A stretch of DNA of 64,000 nucleotides from Lagopus muta. Lineage: Eukaryota; Chordata; Aves; Galliformes; Phasianidae. Shown in pieces: positions 45,597-60,200 of the stretch. Position numbers and translations under genes: made by a program. Position 1 is the first letter of the stretch, and each line of letters opens with the position of its first letter. The DNA lies in the NCBI RefSeq assembly GCF_023343835.1, contig NC_064437.1, positions 44,794,967 to 44,858,966 on the forward strand, read 5' to 3'. The notes beneath the pieces were generated by a model, which saw only the letters and a list, made by a program, of their open reading frames with translations, was not told the DNA's origin and made no database searches.

Positions 45597-48500
45597 GTAT
45601 CTCTGTAATTTGCTAATGGTAGCATTTCTGTATGTGATCAGTTCTCTGTCCATGTAAGAGACATGGAGATTAGTGCTATACAAAGTAATAAACACATTTC
45701 TTAATCTAACTTTCACCAAAAGTTTCCTGACAAAACAGCAAAAAATCCACTCATTCTCCATTAATACAAGCACAAGCATTAAAATACAGGATGGATTATA
45801 TGTACAAAAGTATGGCTTATGTCACTGCCAAAGTTCTTTAAAACCATTATTAATGGTCTTATGAGCAAAATAGACTCGATGGGTCTGATCTGGCAATGTG
45901 TTTCTCCATTTGTATGTCAGTGCAACTTCATTGATTTTCATGCTATTACAGCAGTGTAAAAATGAAATAACACAGCGTTGAAACAAACCTATTCAAAGAC
46001 AGACTGATGGTCCTGTTCAGAAATCAGATGAATTAAGGAAAGCAAAATACTGAGAGGAGGTGATGTTCCAGCTGTGCTGTAGTGGGAGGAAGGATCACAC
46101 AGTATAACAAATAAGCTGGTTCCAATGATAAAACACATGTTTCACAGTGGAGAAATGATGTGAAATGTCAGGACTATATACGATTTGTTTAAAAGCCTCA
46201 CCACTGTCTAAAAATAGCCTCAAGATTGTGTTTATCTTCTTTGAGAAATATGCTGATCTTCAATTCTACATCTCTATTTCTTTATAGAATAAAGTTTGCT
46301 AAGTATGGGTTGCACAGCAAGTAAGATTTGTTGCTTTGGGACTTGGGACAAAATCTAATTTTAGTAGGCTCTATGTTCCTGCTTATAGTGGTGAGGCAGA
46401 ATATCAAATGGGCTGTTTAGTTGTGTTAGAGCCACATGTTTGCACTGGTTACAAGGTTCATTTTCATAACTCTTTAAATGACTGGCCTTCACCCTAACAT
46501 GAAAGCAAACCTTATTCCATTAAGCCCTCAGTTCATCCAAGTTACAAAAAAATGCGCCCTCTGTATATTCTGAAGTTTAGTTCACATTAGCCAGCTGCTT
46601 GGTTAGGGTAATTTAAAACAAAATGAGCCAATTGCTTCTCTCTAAATAGGTGTGATGGGCCACAATATGTTGTGGGCTCTAACTATGTTAGATCACTTTA
46701 AGGCATAAGTCTCAAACATGAGAAAAACGTATGTGATAAAATAAGACCAATGTTGTTTTTGACCTAGTTTGAACAAAGGTGCAGAAAATCAATGAGCTGC
46801 AGAGCAGGAGCAGCCTAAATGCTTTGTTAGCCTTTTACTACAACGTTACATATTACATGCAAATAATGGCACAAATTTAATGCTACTGTTCATGTCAGGT
46901 GATTTCTTTGAATCTATATTTTATATTTTACAGATCTCGAACAGTAACATTTTTCTTTTTAGTGCAAAGTTGCTCAAGGTTCAGTGGAGACTCTTTTAAA
47001 TTGCTGCTTTCAGAAAAACAACAATGTAAAATGACATTATGATGTATAGCACCCTTCTGAAGATTTGAACCAGTGCAGCAGGAAGCCACTAAAACCTCTG
47101 GGAATGAAGCAATCTCCAAAGCTCTATTGTCCAATTGTCCTAACTGGATCATTTTTAATTAGTTGCAATTAATTTCAAGTGACAGCACACTGAAATATCA
47201 AATCAGAAATCACAGAAAAACACACTGGAATTTAGAAATTATCATTGTTAGATAGCTTCTCTCATACAGAAGAGAAACAGATCTGAATATTACCTGCCTT
47301 AATCTCTGTAATTTTTTTAAAATTTCTTTTTATCATAAAGATAAGACACGCAGTGATGCTTCCAAGGCAGTGACAGAGCTTCAGCACTCAGCCAGCTGAC
47401 ACACATCAGGCTAAAAGTAGTCCATAGCCTTTTTCTGTTGGAGAGATTAATATCTATCAGTTCTAATGGTTGTTCTGTTATGGCTAAAATGGTTTAGGGT
47501 TCTGGAGACAATGTAACAGGCTACAAATTATCTACATTTTTGTCCTGTCCCAATGGGATGGTGATTCCTGCAGGAGGCTCAAATGTTGAAAGACAGTCCT
47601 TATCAGCAGATTTCAAAAGAACCCAAGATTTACCCTCCTGTGAAGGCATGTTGGAAATCCTGCCTTTGTTGGTGCTAAATGCATCCAAATGGAGAGATTT
47701 TGCTACCAAGACATGAAACTACCTACTACCACTCAAGCCTCCAGGCAATGCTAGCCTTGCAGCAGTTGCCCTATCACTGCCTGCCCTTAGGTGGGTAACC
47801 TTTACCTATTTAGCAAAGCTTGAGGTGAGGAACTTCTGGATCTTTCTGATCCGTGCAGTCAGAGCACTCAAGAGTTCACACAGAGGTTTGCCGTATCCTA
47901 AGGCTAGAAGAAATACATACCAGAGAATGGCTGCCTTTCCTTCAGTGTGTCCTTTGCTAGGATCAATTGGCAGCAGCGTGCCTTACAGATACAGACAGAA
48001 GTGCTATAGATCAAATGTATCATACCAGCAATAGGTCACTGAATTTAGAATACTGAATTATGCTGTTAAGTGTTTCGATTTTGTAGATATTGTCAGGCCA
48101 TATCTATGACAAATTAAAATGCTACATCATCTAATCTTGACACCACTAGAGACAAAATATGTCTATGAGGTTAAATGGGGCCAAATTTTCAATAAAGTTA
48201 TTTTTATGACAAGATACACCTCTTGCAATTCATAGTGCAAACAAATGTTCTCAAATGAACTTAATGAGAATGAAAGAAGCTAAATCACCATCTGCAGAAA
48301 CTCAAATCCTTGACTGACAACACAATAGACTGAAGAAGACAGAACACTAAGTATTCTGTGTGCCACTGTGCTTTCATTGTAGTCAAATGGGAAAAAATAT
48401 TCTGAGGAGATGGTGTGTGTCCATTTAGTTTTTACTAATTGAACTGAATTTGCCTGAAGAAAATCAGATGGTATTGAGAGGTACTCTCATCCCCTTCTCT

Positions 48501-51500
48501 GTCAGCTCCTCTGCACACGAACCAAGACAAATAACTTGCTTCACAAAACATTTTTCAGATGATACCTACTGATACATTCAAACCAGTTACATATAGCAGA
48601 GAGGTTGTGCAATTTGGTCCTTGGGTATCCTCTCTTACAAACACCAAGTTATTCCATCTCTATGATTAGCAATTTCACGTATTTTTACTTGCCAGATTTT
48701 TACTGTTTGAGAATTTAATAATGAAGATGACAGAGTTAGATGGACTAGGAACTACCTGAAATAGAAACAATACTTTTCTGAGCACCAACATAGGTGGGTC
48801 AGTCAAGACATATTTTTCAGGAAAATGCATTAGGACGAGGTATACTTCCATTAATCAAACAATACAAAATAGGAACCTGTGTAATTCTCAAAAAGAAACT
48901 TGCCCTCCCTCAAACAAAGACTCTGTTACTCAATCGTGTTTCTACAGTGGGAATGTTTAATTAGTCTTAGAAATTCAAGAAATCTAATTATTTTATTATT
49001 TTATACTGGCAAAACGATAACTAAAAATATAACGACTTCCATAAAGATCAACTAATCTATTTAAAACACTTTACCATCTTAATTGAAAACGTCCATATTT
49101 GTTCATGTATCAAAGGCAAAGTGTTTGGAATGATTGAATAAAGTTAGCTCATACATTTATAAAATATGATTTACTCAAAGAAGCTCAATGTTTCTGCCTT
49201 ATGTCAGGGCCCCCGAAGATCAAGTTTATTTTATTACAGCATCTTGCTCCTCCACCTGCAATCAGAACTTCCACCAGGACAGCTGCAGTCTCCTGGGATC
49301 TTACGTTTGGATTGGGCAAGACTAGCAAACAATATAGTGAAAAATAAAAGCACTGCAAAGAGAAGCCGCAGTACAGAAAGCCCAAGAAAAGTCAGGGTTT
49401 GATTTCAAATAAAATTCTGATATCTTGATACCCTAATCCAGGCTCCTCATTACCAGACAAGTTGATGTTTAATGAGAAATTAGAGAGATTTGGATGAGGT
49501 TCTTTCTTACAGCACAACCTATCTACTTTCTGCCTCATCAAAACATGAACAATGATTTATTTTCTTTCTTTTAATACATTCAAGGTCCTTTTTTTTCCCT
49601 TAGAGGGATAGAATCTATCCATAGCTGAGAATGAACACAAACTGCAATAAGACTGAGATCTATCTGTTGATAGAACATAACATACACATTCACAGCAAGA
49701 CATGGAGGGGGAAAAAACCCGCTGAACTATTTCTTTTTTGTAATGTACATGCTTTTCTTATTACACAGTAGATTGCCCAAAAATAACAGATGTGTTAGTA
49801 GCAAAGATAAGATAACCTGCCCATATTTCTAAGTGCAGGCTAGTGCAAGGTGTGTTTTGTGTGTGTTTTTCCTTCTTTTTAGTTACTTGACTTAATTACC
49901 AAGATTCAAAATAATAACATGACCTTTGATGCTGTTCACTATATTCAGGAGCATCTATTTTTGTTTGTAAAATATCACACCATAAATGGTACTGTCTTTT
50001 AGCAGAGTGTGACAGGAGCTTAATTCCTGGTGCCTATGAATCAGGTCAGGAGTTCTGTCGATGACAGTGGGTAAGAGATTTACAGTAGACCAGACAAACT
50101 ATAAAAACCTATGGTAGGGATTATGAGTTATCAAGATGTGCTGAGCTGGCACACACTGCTGAGTCTGTGGTCAGCATTATCCAGAGGGAAGCTATAGCAC
50201 CACAGCTGCACGGCTTTCTATTACTACCAGTTAGCATCAGAGCACATATCAGTAATGGAAAGACCTTAAAAAGGTTTGAAGGCAGGAGGATAAAGAAGGG
50301 AAATCAGGAGGAAAATGCATGACAAACAGTAATGTCTCCAGGACTGGCAACTCGTAAATCCAAAGGTAGCTAGCAAACAAACTGTACGTTCAGCACTTTA
50401 ACAAAACCATTCAAGGAAATAATGTCAACTTCAAATTGAAAGCCTTCTATTCCCTTGTTCTAGGAGGAAGCGTGAGGAAAGCAATAACAGTGGGAGGCTG
50501 CAGTTTTTCATGCAGTGATTCTTTCTTCATTGCACATATTATCAACTGTTTACCTGCAATGAAGGAATGGGCCAGAAAGATCTGCTCTATCATCCTTTTC
50601 TTGAACTCTGTTTATTCCTTTCTGGATCATTAATATATATATAAATGTATTGCTTATTGATTGTTGGTATGTTTGCATCTGTAAAAGCAGAGAGGTACAT
50701 TACCTCTTCTAAATCACCGACCCTTCACAGACTAAAGTGGAGTTATTCTGATTCATACAGCTGAAGATTAAGTCAAAGTTTTTCTTTCTCCAGATTGATT
50801 AGATATCCCAAATGAGAGTCAGTTTGAGAACTGAGGTATGTTTAACAATGATTTGCCATGCTTCCTGCAGTTTTCAGTCTTTTTCATTGCAATACAAATG
50901 CCATTTACTAACATCTTTTATATTCAGTTACTTCACTTTTCCCTTAGTTGCTGGCACTTTAGGACAGATTAAGAAAGTCATGGCTACACTGACAACTTCT
51001 GCATTTCTCTGGATGCTCTCCTCTGCACATAATTTAGAATAGAAATGAGAATCTGAGGATATGGCATTTATTCCAGTTGTCTGTTGGTCACTGCAGCTGT
51101 CAGTCTGAGGCAGCAGTATTCTGTTTTTCTTTCAGTAGATAGGACAGGGAAGTTAGTAGTTCTGAAAAAGGTACAGAAAGTCACAGCACCATACGGGTTT
51201 TGCCGGAGGAAAATAAAAATGTAGTCATACTTCTTTAGAACACAGAGAACATCCACCCATTCAGCAACTATCTCCAGGAACTTCTCCCCAACCCGTCCAA
51301 ATTCCATTTTATCTGAATTGATGTTGGTCCAACTTGCCTATTAGTCTCCCATGTGATCTAATTCTACAAAAGCAAAGAGATTAAACCTTTTGGAATGACA
51401 GGAGAGAGACAGCTGAGTGCCATCTGCACATTAAGAAGTCCACTTATTGTCTCAAATGTCCTTATATACATATCAAATAAAAGGCTTGGCCAGAATGGCA

Positions 51501-54500
51501 TCCTGTAGAGTTTCCCATAACAAAGAGTCTACTAAAAGAATCATCCTGTAACATTCTTTAAGATTTATTGAAAGGAAAATAACTGATTCAGCAAAGATCA
51601 ACCATATCATTTTTACCAGAAACCCAGACCAGGCCAAAAACATCTTGTAATTAGGTGCACAAAAATTAATTGAAAGATACAACCCATATGCATTTAGGTC
51701 TGAACTGAACAAAGTATACATAACTTTCTGAAATAAATAAATGAACTGTATGCACTTAAGTCTTGCAGCCAAAGCCCTTCTTCCCCAGTTTCCAAGTTTG
51801 ATCTCTTTTGGGGTTAGGACAAGATGTTACTCATTGCAAGAGATGGATTTTTGAAACCAGTTCTGATGACATACTAGCGGTAACCAATGCCTTACCTGTC
51901 TACAGAAAAGTGCTGGAAACTCAGACAGTGAACCACTGAGGAAGCAACTATCTTTTTGTCTACAGAACAAAGTAATTGAGAGGTATCTCCAAATTTCACG
52001 TATAGGAAGAAAATTATATAAATAAAACCACCACTAGCGATAAATGTCTCCTCTATAAACACTCCTACTTTCGCAGAATCTGCCTGTTAAAACTGAAAAT
52101 CTGTGAAGTACATTGAAAATTATGTACCACATGGAAAAGCGGACTGTCTACATGTCTGCAAGCAAGCTGCTCACTGACCTACCAGCAGTGATTCCAGTAT
52201 CCAGGAACTTATTAGTAGAAGCCAGCCATGTAGCAAGTGGTTTTATTTACCACTTCCCAAATTTTTCAACATGCAGGAGCTCCATGAACTCAATGGTTAC
52301 TAAACCAAAGGCTGTCTCAAACACAGACGCTCCACGAACATTTTTTTCCCCCAGGTTAACAGTGATGCTACAGTGATTAACGTACTGGGCTGTGGCCAAG
52401 TCAGCACTCACTGTACTGAAAAGCAAGGTTGATCATCTGTGCTCACAGATGATCTTTACTGGCTGTGAATAGATAATAGGTTACTATTCTTAGAATGAGC
52501 TATGCCGTAAGAACTGAAGTACTTTTTGTGGATAGTGTAAGCAGAAAAGTTCAGTAAGCCATCCTTCTTTTAGAAATTTCCTGTTTTCAAGCTATGAATG
52601 TGTGTTAGACAGATGTTTTCTCACATGAAGAAAGACTCTGTTTTAGGATACAATAAATCCTATAACAGGAATATGATTTCTTTAAGTTTGAATAACTCAT
52701 TCATATTGTTAACCTGAAAGGCATTATAGTACATGGCAGAAAAGGAAGGTAACACAATATCAACAGCACAACAATTGTTTTAAACTACTAGTCATGGCAG
52801 TAAGTGAAGCAAAATGTGTTTTCATTTAATGCAGGATTTTAAAAATCATTACTTACCAAAGTCATTACAGTTAGTAAGGCTGAAGGAAGAGACTTAAAAC
52901 ACTAAAGTTTGGTGACAGCACACGAGTGAGGAAGCAGGAGAGACATGAATTTTAACACTAGGAAATTCCAAGCTGGCTGGGAAATAGAAGTAGGCTCTAT
53001 ACACAAGTCATTGGTAATAGTTTAAATCTGAAAAATTTACTATGCCATTTTGCACATCTTATTAGATTCTACAGTGGTCTAACAGAGGCCCCCTTACAAG
53101 AAATATATACTTTTTTCCCCACTGGGACGTCCCTTTCATGGCTTCTGTGCCAGAAAACCTGACCAGTTTTCTCTGCTCAGAAGGGCAGGTGGAAGATAAG
53201 ATCCAGGAGATGGGACTGTGGGAGGAATACAGGTCGGAGAAGGTTATAGCTGTGGTTCATGTCTTGGAAATTGAGCCTAGTACTGGATTTCATCTCTTTT
53301 CCTGTGAAACTCTGTTTGTGTCTAACTTCTTTCTGAAGACTAATATATGCAGAGAATAACAGCTCTTCTTCAACAGCTACTTACTCATTAATTTAAGTGC
53401 TAGAAGTCTGTGCTTTGATCTAATAGTCTAAAATGCGTTGAGGACAAACTAGCAGTTATGCTATAAGCAATGTTTGTTTTAAATGTGGAACAACACAAAG
53501 AGTCATCTTTTTAGTCTTTCCAAGTCTGCCAGTCAAGATTTAAGTGATGAGAATGAAACTGACCACATAACCTTATTTTGGTTCCTTTGCACATACAGCA
53601 CCAAAGCATTCTATTTGTTCCATAAAACTACTGCCTTATTCAGACTACACTTTGGGTGCTGCTCAGCATGCGCCCAGGACAGCGCAGTCAATGAAGCTGG
53701 TACATGGATTGCATATCTGCTCCGCTAACTATAACACATGAAAGAAGCAGATATAGTTAAAACTACTGAATGCAAATGAAAAGAATTTGTGCTTCTCTCT
53801 CTTCGTTCTTCCCAAGAATTTTATATGATGCTGAACAAACCACTTCAAGGATTTAGAAGGGGTCTCTAGCTATATATTCCTTAAGCAAGCATCAAGCAAT
53901 CTACATGAAACACCGAGGCCAGCTGCAACGGCCAATTGATACTGTACTTGGTATTGACTGGAACCTCACTTTGAACTTAATAAAATTTTTGTAAGAAGCT
54001 AAATACTGAGGGAAATCAAACCTGTAGATGTCTCAACATAGACACCTCATACAATTCTGGCTTTCTTTTTATTTGTGCAAGAACCATGTGTGAAAATGAT
54101 GATTTAGTGAAATTTTTGAAACCAAGTATGTCACCATATGCTGAACACAAAGTTAGAGAAGTAAACGAATGTCTTTCTTACTGGGTGAGGCAGGAACCTG
54201 ATGGAAATAACATGGGATTACATTAAGGACTTAATACATAGTTTTAGGTTGTTGAGGAAGCGAAGAGGAGCATTTTAGATTGCTCAGGTTGCCGGATAAG
54301 CAGTAGAATTAGAAAAACAATGCCTAGGGAGAACACCTCTAGAGAGAAGTGCACAAAAGTGCTCAGGAGGTCAGAGCTCCCAACCAATCAGTGTGATTAA
54401 GGTGTGTAACCACTAAACTCTGGAACAGAAACAATAATCAGCTTTTTGTGGGGTAGATATTTTGTGACTCTCAAGGGGTTATAGCAAACACACAGGCAGT

Positions 54501-56999
54501 GGCTGCAACTGGCTGCCATGCTAGGAAGGGTTTGTGGTGAGGAGTAGAACAGGTCTGGGCTCTCCTCAGAGCTCTGCTATCAGGTATTGCTGGTATAACT
54601 GCAAACCAGCAGAAGGGAAAACAGGAACACAGGCAGAAGCCAGCATGAATACTCTTGCCAATAGAAAAGTGTTACTCATATGGCAGGAGAAACAGGAAGA
54701 AATTGGCCTACTTTATAGATGGAAACTGAAGATCTTTATTCTTCCCTACAACAGCTGTCTGGCAGACAGAGACACTTCAGCAGCTCCCAAGCACAAAGAC
54801 ACCACGCTGTGCATTCACCAAAACTCAAGCTGTGGAGAGGCAGGCTTAGCTACAGCTTGTATGAGACCTAAGTCACAAATCTGACCAGGCAGAAGAAGGG
54901 GTATTTACAATTCATTTGAAATAGGTTTTTATACAAAATGCCATAAAGCTCTGTGCAGATTCACACTGCTCAATGTACCAGAGTTAGAGGTTTGTAAGGT
55001 TGCAGTCCCATTGTGATCATTAGAGATAACCTGGCATTTTGAAAAAGACTAACAAAGGTGATTCTATACCACCCATCAAAAAGCTTTGGCATTTAGATGG
55101 TTAATATTCCTTCTGATTAATTAAACATTGTAGTATTTTCCATACCAGGTCCCCAAATATGCATGCCTGGTCCTATTACATTTTACTTCAGGTTTTAGAG
55201 TTTTCAATAAAAATACTGTTTTTGTAATGTAGGACACGTATGTTAATAATGTTCTTATGGTAGTGTAAAGATTAACGTTTTACACAGGCTTTTGGAAGTT
55301 TGTAAAGACTTCCCTTTAAAACTGCTAATCTAAATAAATCTACTGGTATCTATCCTTACTGTTAACGTTGGTGTTCCCCACATCAGATGTCTGATACGTG
55401 TAATGCGTGCAAACAGCAACATAAGAACTGCTATGTTGTTAGAGAAGTGTTAAAAACATTTGCATCAAAGGAAATACTGGAAAAAAGAACACGGTCTGGA
55501 TTATCTCTTTGTCATCTCATTTTCAGGTCAGTGTTAGGTGCACTGTATTTGCTACTTTTTGAGGGCCTATGCCTTTACTTACAAAAAGACAATGTAAGCC
55601 TGCTATTCAACATTCATTTCTCACTCATTTTTATAATCTCTTTATCAAAAGATATCAGAAAATCATGGTTTCCCTTCTGTGTTTCCATATTCTCCATCAC
55701 TGGGACTTTTAAACAAACTGTGCTTTCTCTTGTGATATGGTAGAAAAAAAGGAAAAAAAAAAAAAAATTTCACTTTGGCCCATCTGCTGTGTTAATTACA
55801 GCTGTTTGCAAAAGCATTGCCTTATGACCATCATTTTAGTATCTTTGAAACTTTATGAATTTATATATAAGTGAGCTTTTGGATAGTCTGTCAGTAAATG
55901 CACTGGCACTTTGAAAGTATTTTAATCTTGAATGTGCTGATTATATATGTGGTGCTTTCCATTACGTAATTACAAACAGCTTCTCTTCACATAGATACAG
56001 ACTTCCTTCATCCCAGAAGAGCCACCCCTAGCTGGAAATACCAGCAGCTGGTTTTCAGTTTGAAAGGACATTGCAAAACCATTTTGGTCAAAATATGAAA
56101 TTGCAGCAGTCTTTTGAAACTACTTGGTAAATTCAAATGGGCTTAATGCCATATCGCCAAACTGGAACTCAGCACAGTGTGACAAATAGCACAGTCTTGT
56201 CAAAATACTCAGCTGGTGTAAGTCACCGTCACTCCACTATTTTCAAAATAGCAATGCTGATTTACATCACAAGATGAACTGGACCTTCTGCCTCAATTTA
56301 GGATCATTAGAAATTTGGCACATCCAACAGTACAGACATCCCCTTTTACATTTCTGGGACACTGGCTCCAGGAGATGCCATCCTCCTGCACCACAAGGCT
56401 CCTCCTCAGATTTCTTCCCTGATGTCTGTCATCCAAATATTGATCCACTGCTCAGGCCATAAAGTCTGACAGGATTGCAACTTTTGCTGGTATGACAGGA
56501 TGGTTTAATCACATTACATTTTATAAGCTTCAGCAACGTTAACTATACATTTTCCAGACAAGTTTACAAAATTCAAAGTTGTCTCTTAAGAATAAAGGGA
56601 CAACTTATTCCTTCCAACTTCCTTCTCTTTCTCAAAAAAAAAAAAAAAGGTAGATAAGAAAAATTCAACAGCTTTATCAGAGGCAAGTGAAATCTATTAT
56701 ATGAGAGGGACCTGAGAGGCTTGGGATTGTAGACTCTATTGATATATGTCTTCCAGGAGCTTAAGTAAAATGTTATTTTGTATCTGCCATAAAGCATAAG
56801 AAAATATTGATGGCTTTTTTTAAGCTTGATGTCAGTGGGCTATAATCAGAAAAGGAGAGAAGAGAATAAAGCGTGGAAAATCTTTCTTCCCTCACTGAAG
56901 GGAACTTACATACCTCTATTTTTAGAGATGAAAATCTAATGTAATGCTTATTTGGTTAACCGGGCTTCAGCTTGTGGTTTGGTTTAAATATTTTTCATT
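45597..56999. other. AT-rich gene desert; no gene seen
   Basis: Short frames without domains (the longest, 55387-55743, has no recognisable similarity). Contains a perfect palindrome at 52431-52454 and a bZIP-type palindrome at 55961-55970. No RNA gene or repeat family recognised with confidence. Confidence 0.5.
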
Positions 57000-57260
57000 C
57001 ACTTTATTCTTTCAGGGGTTGTCTGTGTGACTGTAATTTCTTTTGAAGGGACAAATTGGTGAGCACAACTATTAGCTGGGTGACATCAAAGAGCATTAAT
57101 CTTTTGTTCTATAGCAAGGCCAAGACCACATTAGTGCATTTCACCCAGTCATTATTAAGACTGTAGCCCAAGGGTGTAATAAATGTTTTATGGCATGCAA
57201 ACCAAGGTAATGGAATGCAAATTCCATAATACATCCATACATTTATTTTCTAATAGAGTA
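57000..57260. promoter_or_regulatory. Candidate conserved regulatory element 57.0-57.26 kb
   Basis: AT-rich unique sequence with GAGCATTAATC, CATCAAAG (TCF/LEF-like), CAGTCATTATTAAG, and an 18-nt palindrome with octamer and TEAD cores at 57210-57227. Enhancer-like by texture; conservation untested. Confidence 0.35.
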
Positions 57261-60200
57261 AATGATGATGTATTTTATCTAAGAAGAGCTGCTGAACAAC
57301 AGCACAAGTTCAGAGATTCAGAATTGAAGATAAGTATAGCCCTGACTTGATTTGGGACAGCCATGTGAAACAAGAGTAATAAGAAGTCTATTCTCTTAGA
57401 AATTAACCAGTAAAATAGTTTTAAGAGCAAACACTTTCATCTTATCCTTTAATGTAAATCTCTTTTTGGGAAGGTGGATGTGGTTATCTTACATTTTTAT
57501 TTCTAATTACATTTCCCTCTTTGAATACTAATGGATTATTTTGCTTATATTTGCCTTTGAAATACATAAGAATATTAATATGTGAGATTTTAATAGGTAT
57601 CAGGAAAGACGTTTTCCCAGCAGAATTTAAGTTATGCTTTATTACACTGTATTCAGAATCTGATAGATCAGGAATTATTCCTCAGGTACTGCAGTTTAAG
57701 TAACCTAAATAATTATATAAATACATGTCAGTGTTCTTGCTACTTTAACCTGTCAAACTCCACTGTAAAGGCTCTGGTAATCATAGTGCTGGCTGACTGG
57801 ATTAGTGTGTGAAACGTCTGTAAGCCATTTTATCTGCCCCTAAGAAATGTTTTCATTTCATTCTTACCTTATTTCCTGATAACGCACAGTGCTTTTGATC
57901 CCACCTAATAGACAGTTTAATGTTCATTCATTGCTGTGTTTCCCAGATAGAAATACAGTAACCGAGAGTAAATTGTATTACAGAGTATAACACAAGTACA
58001 CACTCAGTACTGATAAGTAAGTTCAAGGATGATAGAAACGCTCATAACTAACTAAGGAGAATGGACAGAGAAAGTTTCTTAGTGACTGCTGGACACCATG
58101 GTTTGTCTGCATCATACGCAGCCACAACAATGCAGTAACCTACCGCAGGAAAGCAAAACCACTCAAATTCTCCTCTCTCAAACTTTATTCCCCAAGGCCA
58201 CATCTTTCTCATTCGATTCATAAGGCGAAAGCTTTGTCTACGCAGCATAAAAGTTAACGACAAGGACATCAAAGTATTCTAGTATAGTATTCTATTCTAA
58301 ATGATGTGATCCATCACATCATTTTTCACTGGAGCAAGCTGTCTCACTGACCTTGGGCACACTACTTGCAGGACCTGGTTCTGAGTCGCATTCCTAACTG
58401 AAGACATTTATAGTCCGATCTAAAGCATACAGAAAAGATTGGAGAGATTCCCACCGATCCTGCTGGTCTTTGTATTAGGTCTTTTATGGAAACATAGAAT
58501 TTAATGTGTCTCTGGTCATGTTTTCTATCCTTGAGAATAAGTTTAGAAGAGAATAAGTCATCAGGACAAGTTCATCCCCAAATTCACTGGAGCTACCTAT
58601 AGCTAAACCTGGCATCTGGGAGTCTCAGTGTCTGGAAGCAGTCACTTTACATGTCAGTACTCCTAATGGCCAGGGCATGTAAGAGCTGCTTTTGTGGTGA
58701 CTGAGTATTTCCAGGTGAGGGGAAAGGTATTCTGCCAAAGGGGAAGAAAGAGAACATCAGTTTAAAGGGATCCTTGAGTAACACTAGTTCTGATTGAGAA
58801 AGCACAATTAGCTGCTGCACTGTGGGTTCCTGCTGTGGGTGACAGGATCTCACAGAGGTGGTAGCACTCTTATTTAGGCTTTATGGCCCAGAAGTTCGAA
58901 TGTGGAGTGATGAAAACAAAGACAGGCAAAACCAGACAGAAAATATTCTGAACAAAGCAAACCATTGCACTTAATTTCAATAGAACAACAGAGGAAAAAC
59001 CTGCTGTTCAGACACACAGCCTGGGGTGTTGCTGAAATATGACTCTTTTAGCACACTAGGCATTCAGACTTATTACTTTCCAGTAGAGAAGAAAGCCAAA
59101 ATGAGGAAGAAAAGGCATGCACTATAGTACATATCTCTTACCTAATTGTGATAAATACGCCCCGGAAAGAAGACATGCAGTTGTACTTAACTCTGGGAAG
59201 TGCAGGAAGGAAAGAATATATTTCTTCTCACAAAGATAAAATATACCATACCCACTAGTTGCCAACCATGATAGCAGCCACTGAACCAACCCAGTACTAC
59301 TTTAATGTTTCTTTATGAGTTTAGTAAACAAAAAAACCCTCTTAAATTATGCTTGGGTCTTATCTCTGAGGCCAAATCTCAAGGCTGGTAAGCTAGGAGA
59401 TTACCTGGAGTACCTGACTGCTAGGAACTGCTGCCTGCTCACTGCTCCTACAGCGCTTGTGCAGGCTGGGGTTCTAAGCAATGCAGTGGTTCTTACAGGA
59501 TTACTTCACATAGCTTTCACTGAGCATCAGGGGCTACCAAACATTTCTGACTGCAATGACACCTACGACTTGGCACGATTTATATTCTACTTGACACTTC
59601 AGTTAAAAGGCCTATTTGTGATATGAATCACAAAATTATGCAGAGTAATTGCTCAATATTCCAAAACTACAAATGCTAATATAGATGCTCTACTTTATGT
59701 AACTGAGCAGCAACTTTGGCTTTACTTTTCCTGAGAACAGGACAAAAACACAACACTTAGACATATTTCATGAGCATTAGTAGGCTGAATTTTGGCTAGA
59801 AAATTCCATAATTTCAGTAGCGAGAAGGATAAAAGCTATAATAGAAAATAACGTAAAATAAATATTCAAATTGAACAATTAAAGTAGTCTTTGACACAAT
59901 GTAAGCACTCTTTATTGCAACAGAGGGTTTACTGAACATCTGATGCAGGATGCCTTTGAAGACAGATGCTAAAAATTGCTTAAATTTACTGTTGATCTTT
60001 GTAAGACTTTTAAAAATAATTGTTGTAAAACACAATGCTAACCTAGCTGCTATGTACTTGTTTACCATATAAATTAACCGAATGGTAGAATCTCACTGGT
60101 CTATCAATGAAAAAAGTCCATTTTTACTTCTTTTGAATAGAGTGTTTTACTTAAAAACATGAAGCAGATTGAAACAATCTCTATTGCCTTAGGGTTTTTT

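Noticed and set aside
55387..55743. 118-codon frame in the gene desert
   Set aside because: No recognisable similarity, AT-rich composition, no splice or promoter context; length is within chance for 64 kb.
56400..56470. Possible 5S-derived SINE fragment (CATCCAAATATTGATCC region)
   Set aside because: Resemblance to the 5S-like SINE head covers only about 15 nt with mismatches; too weak to annotate.
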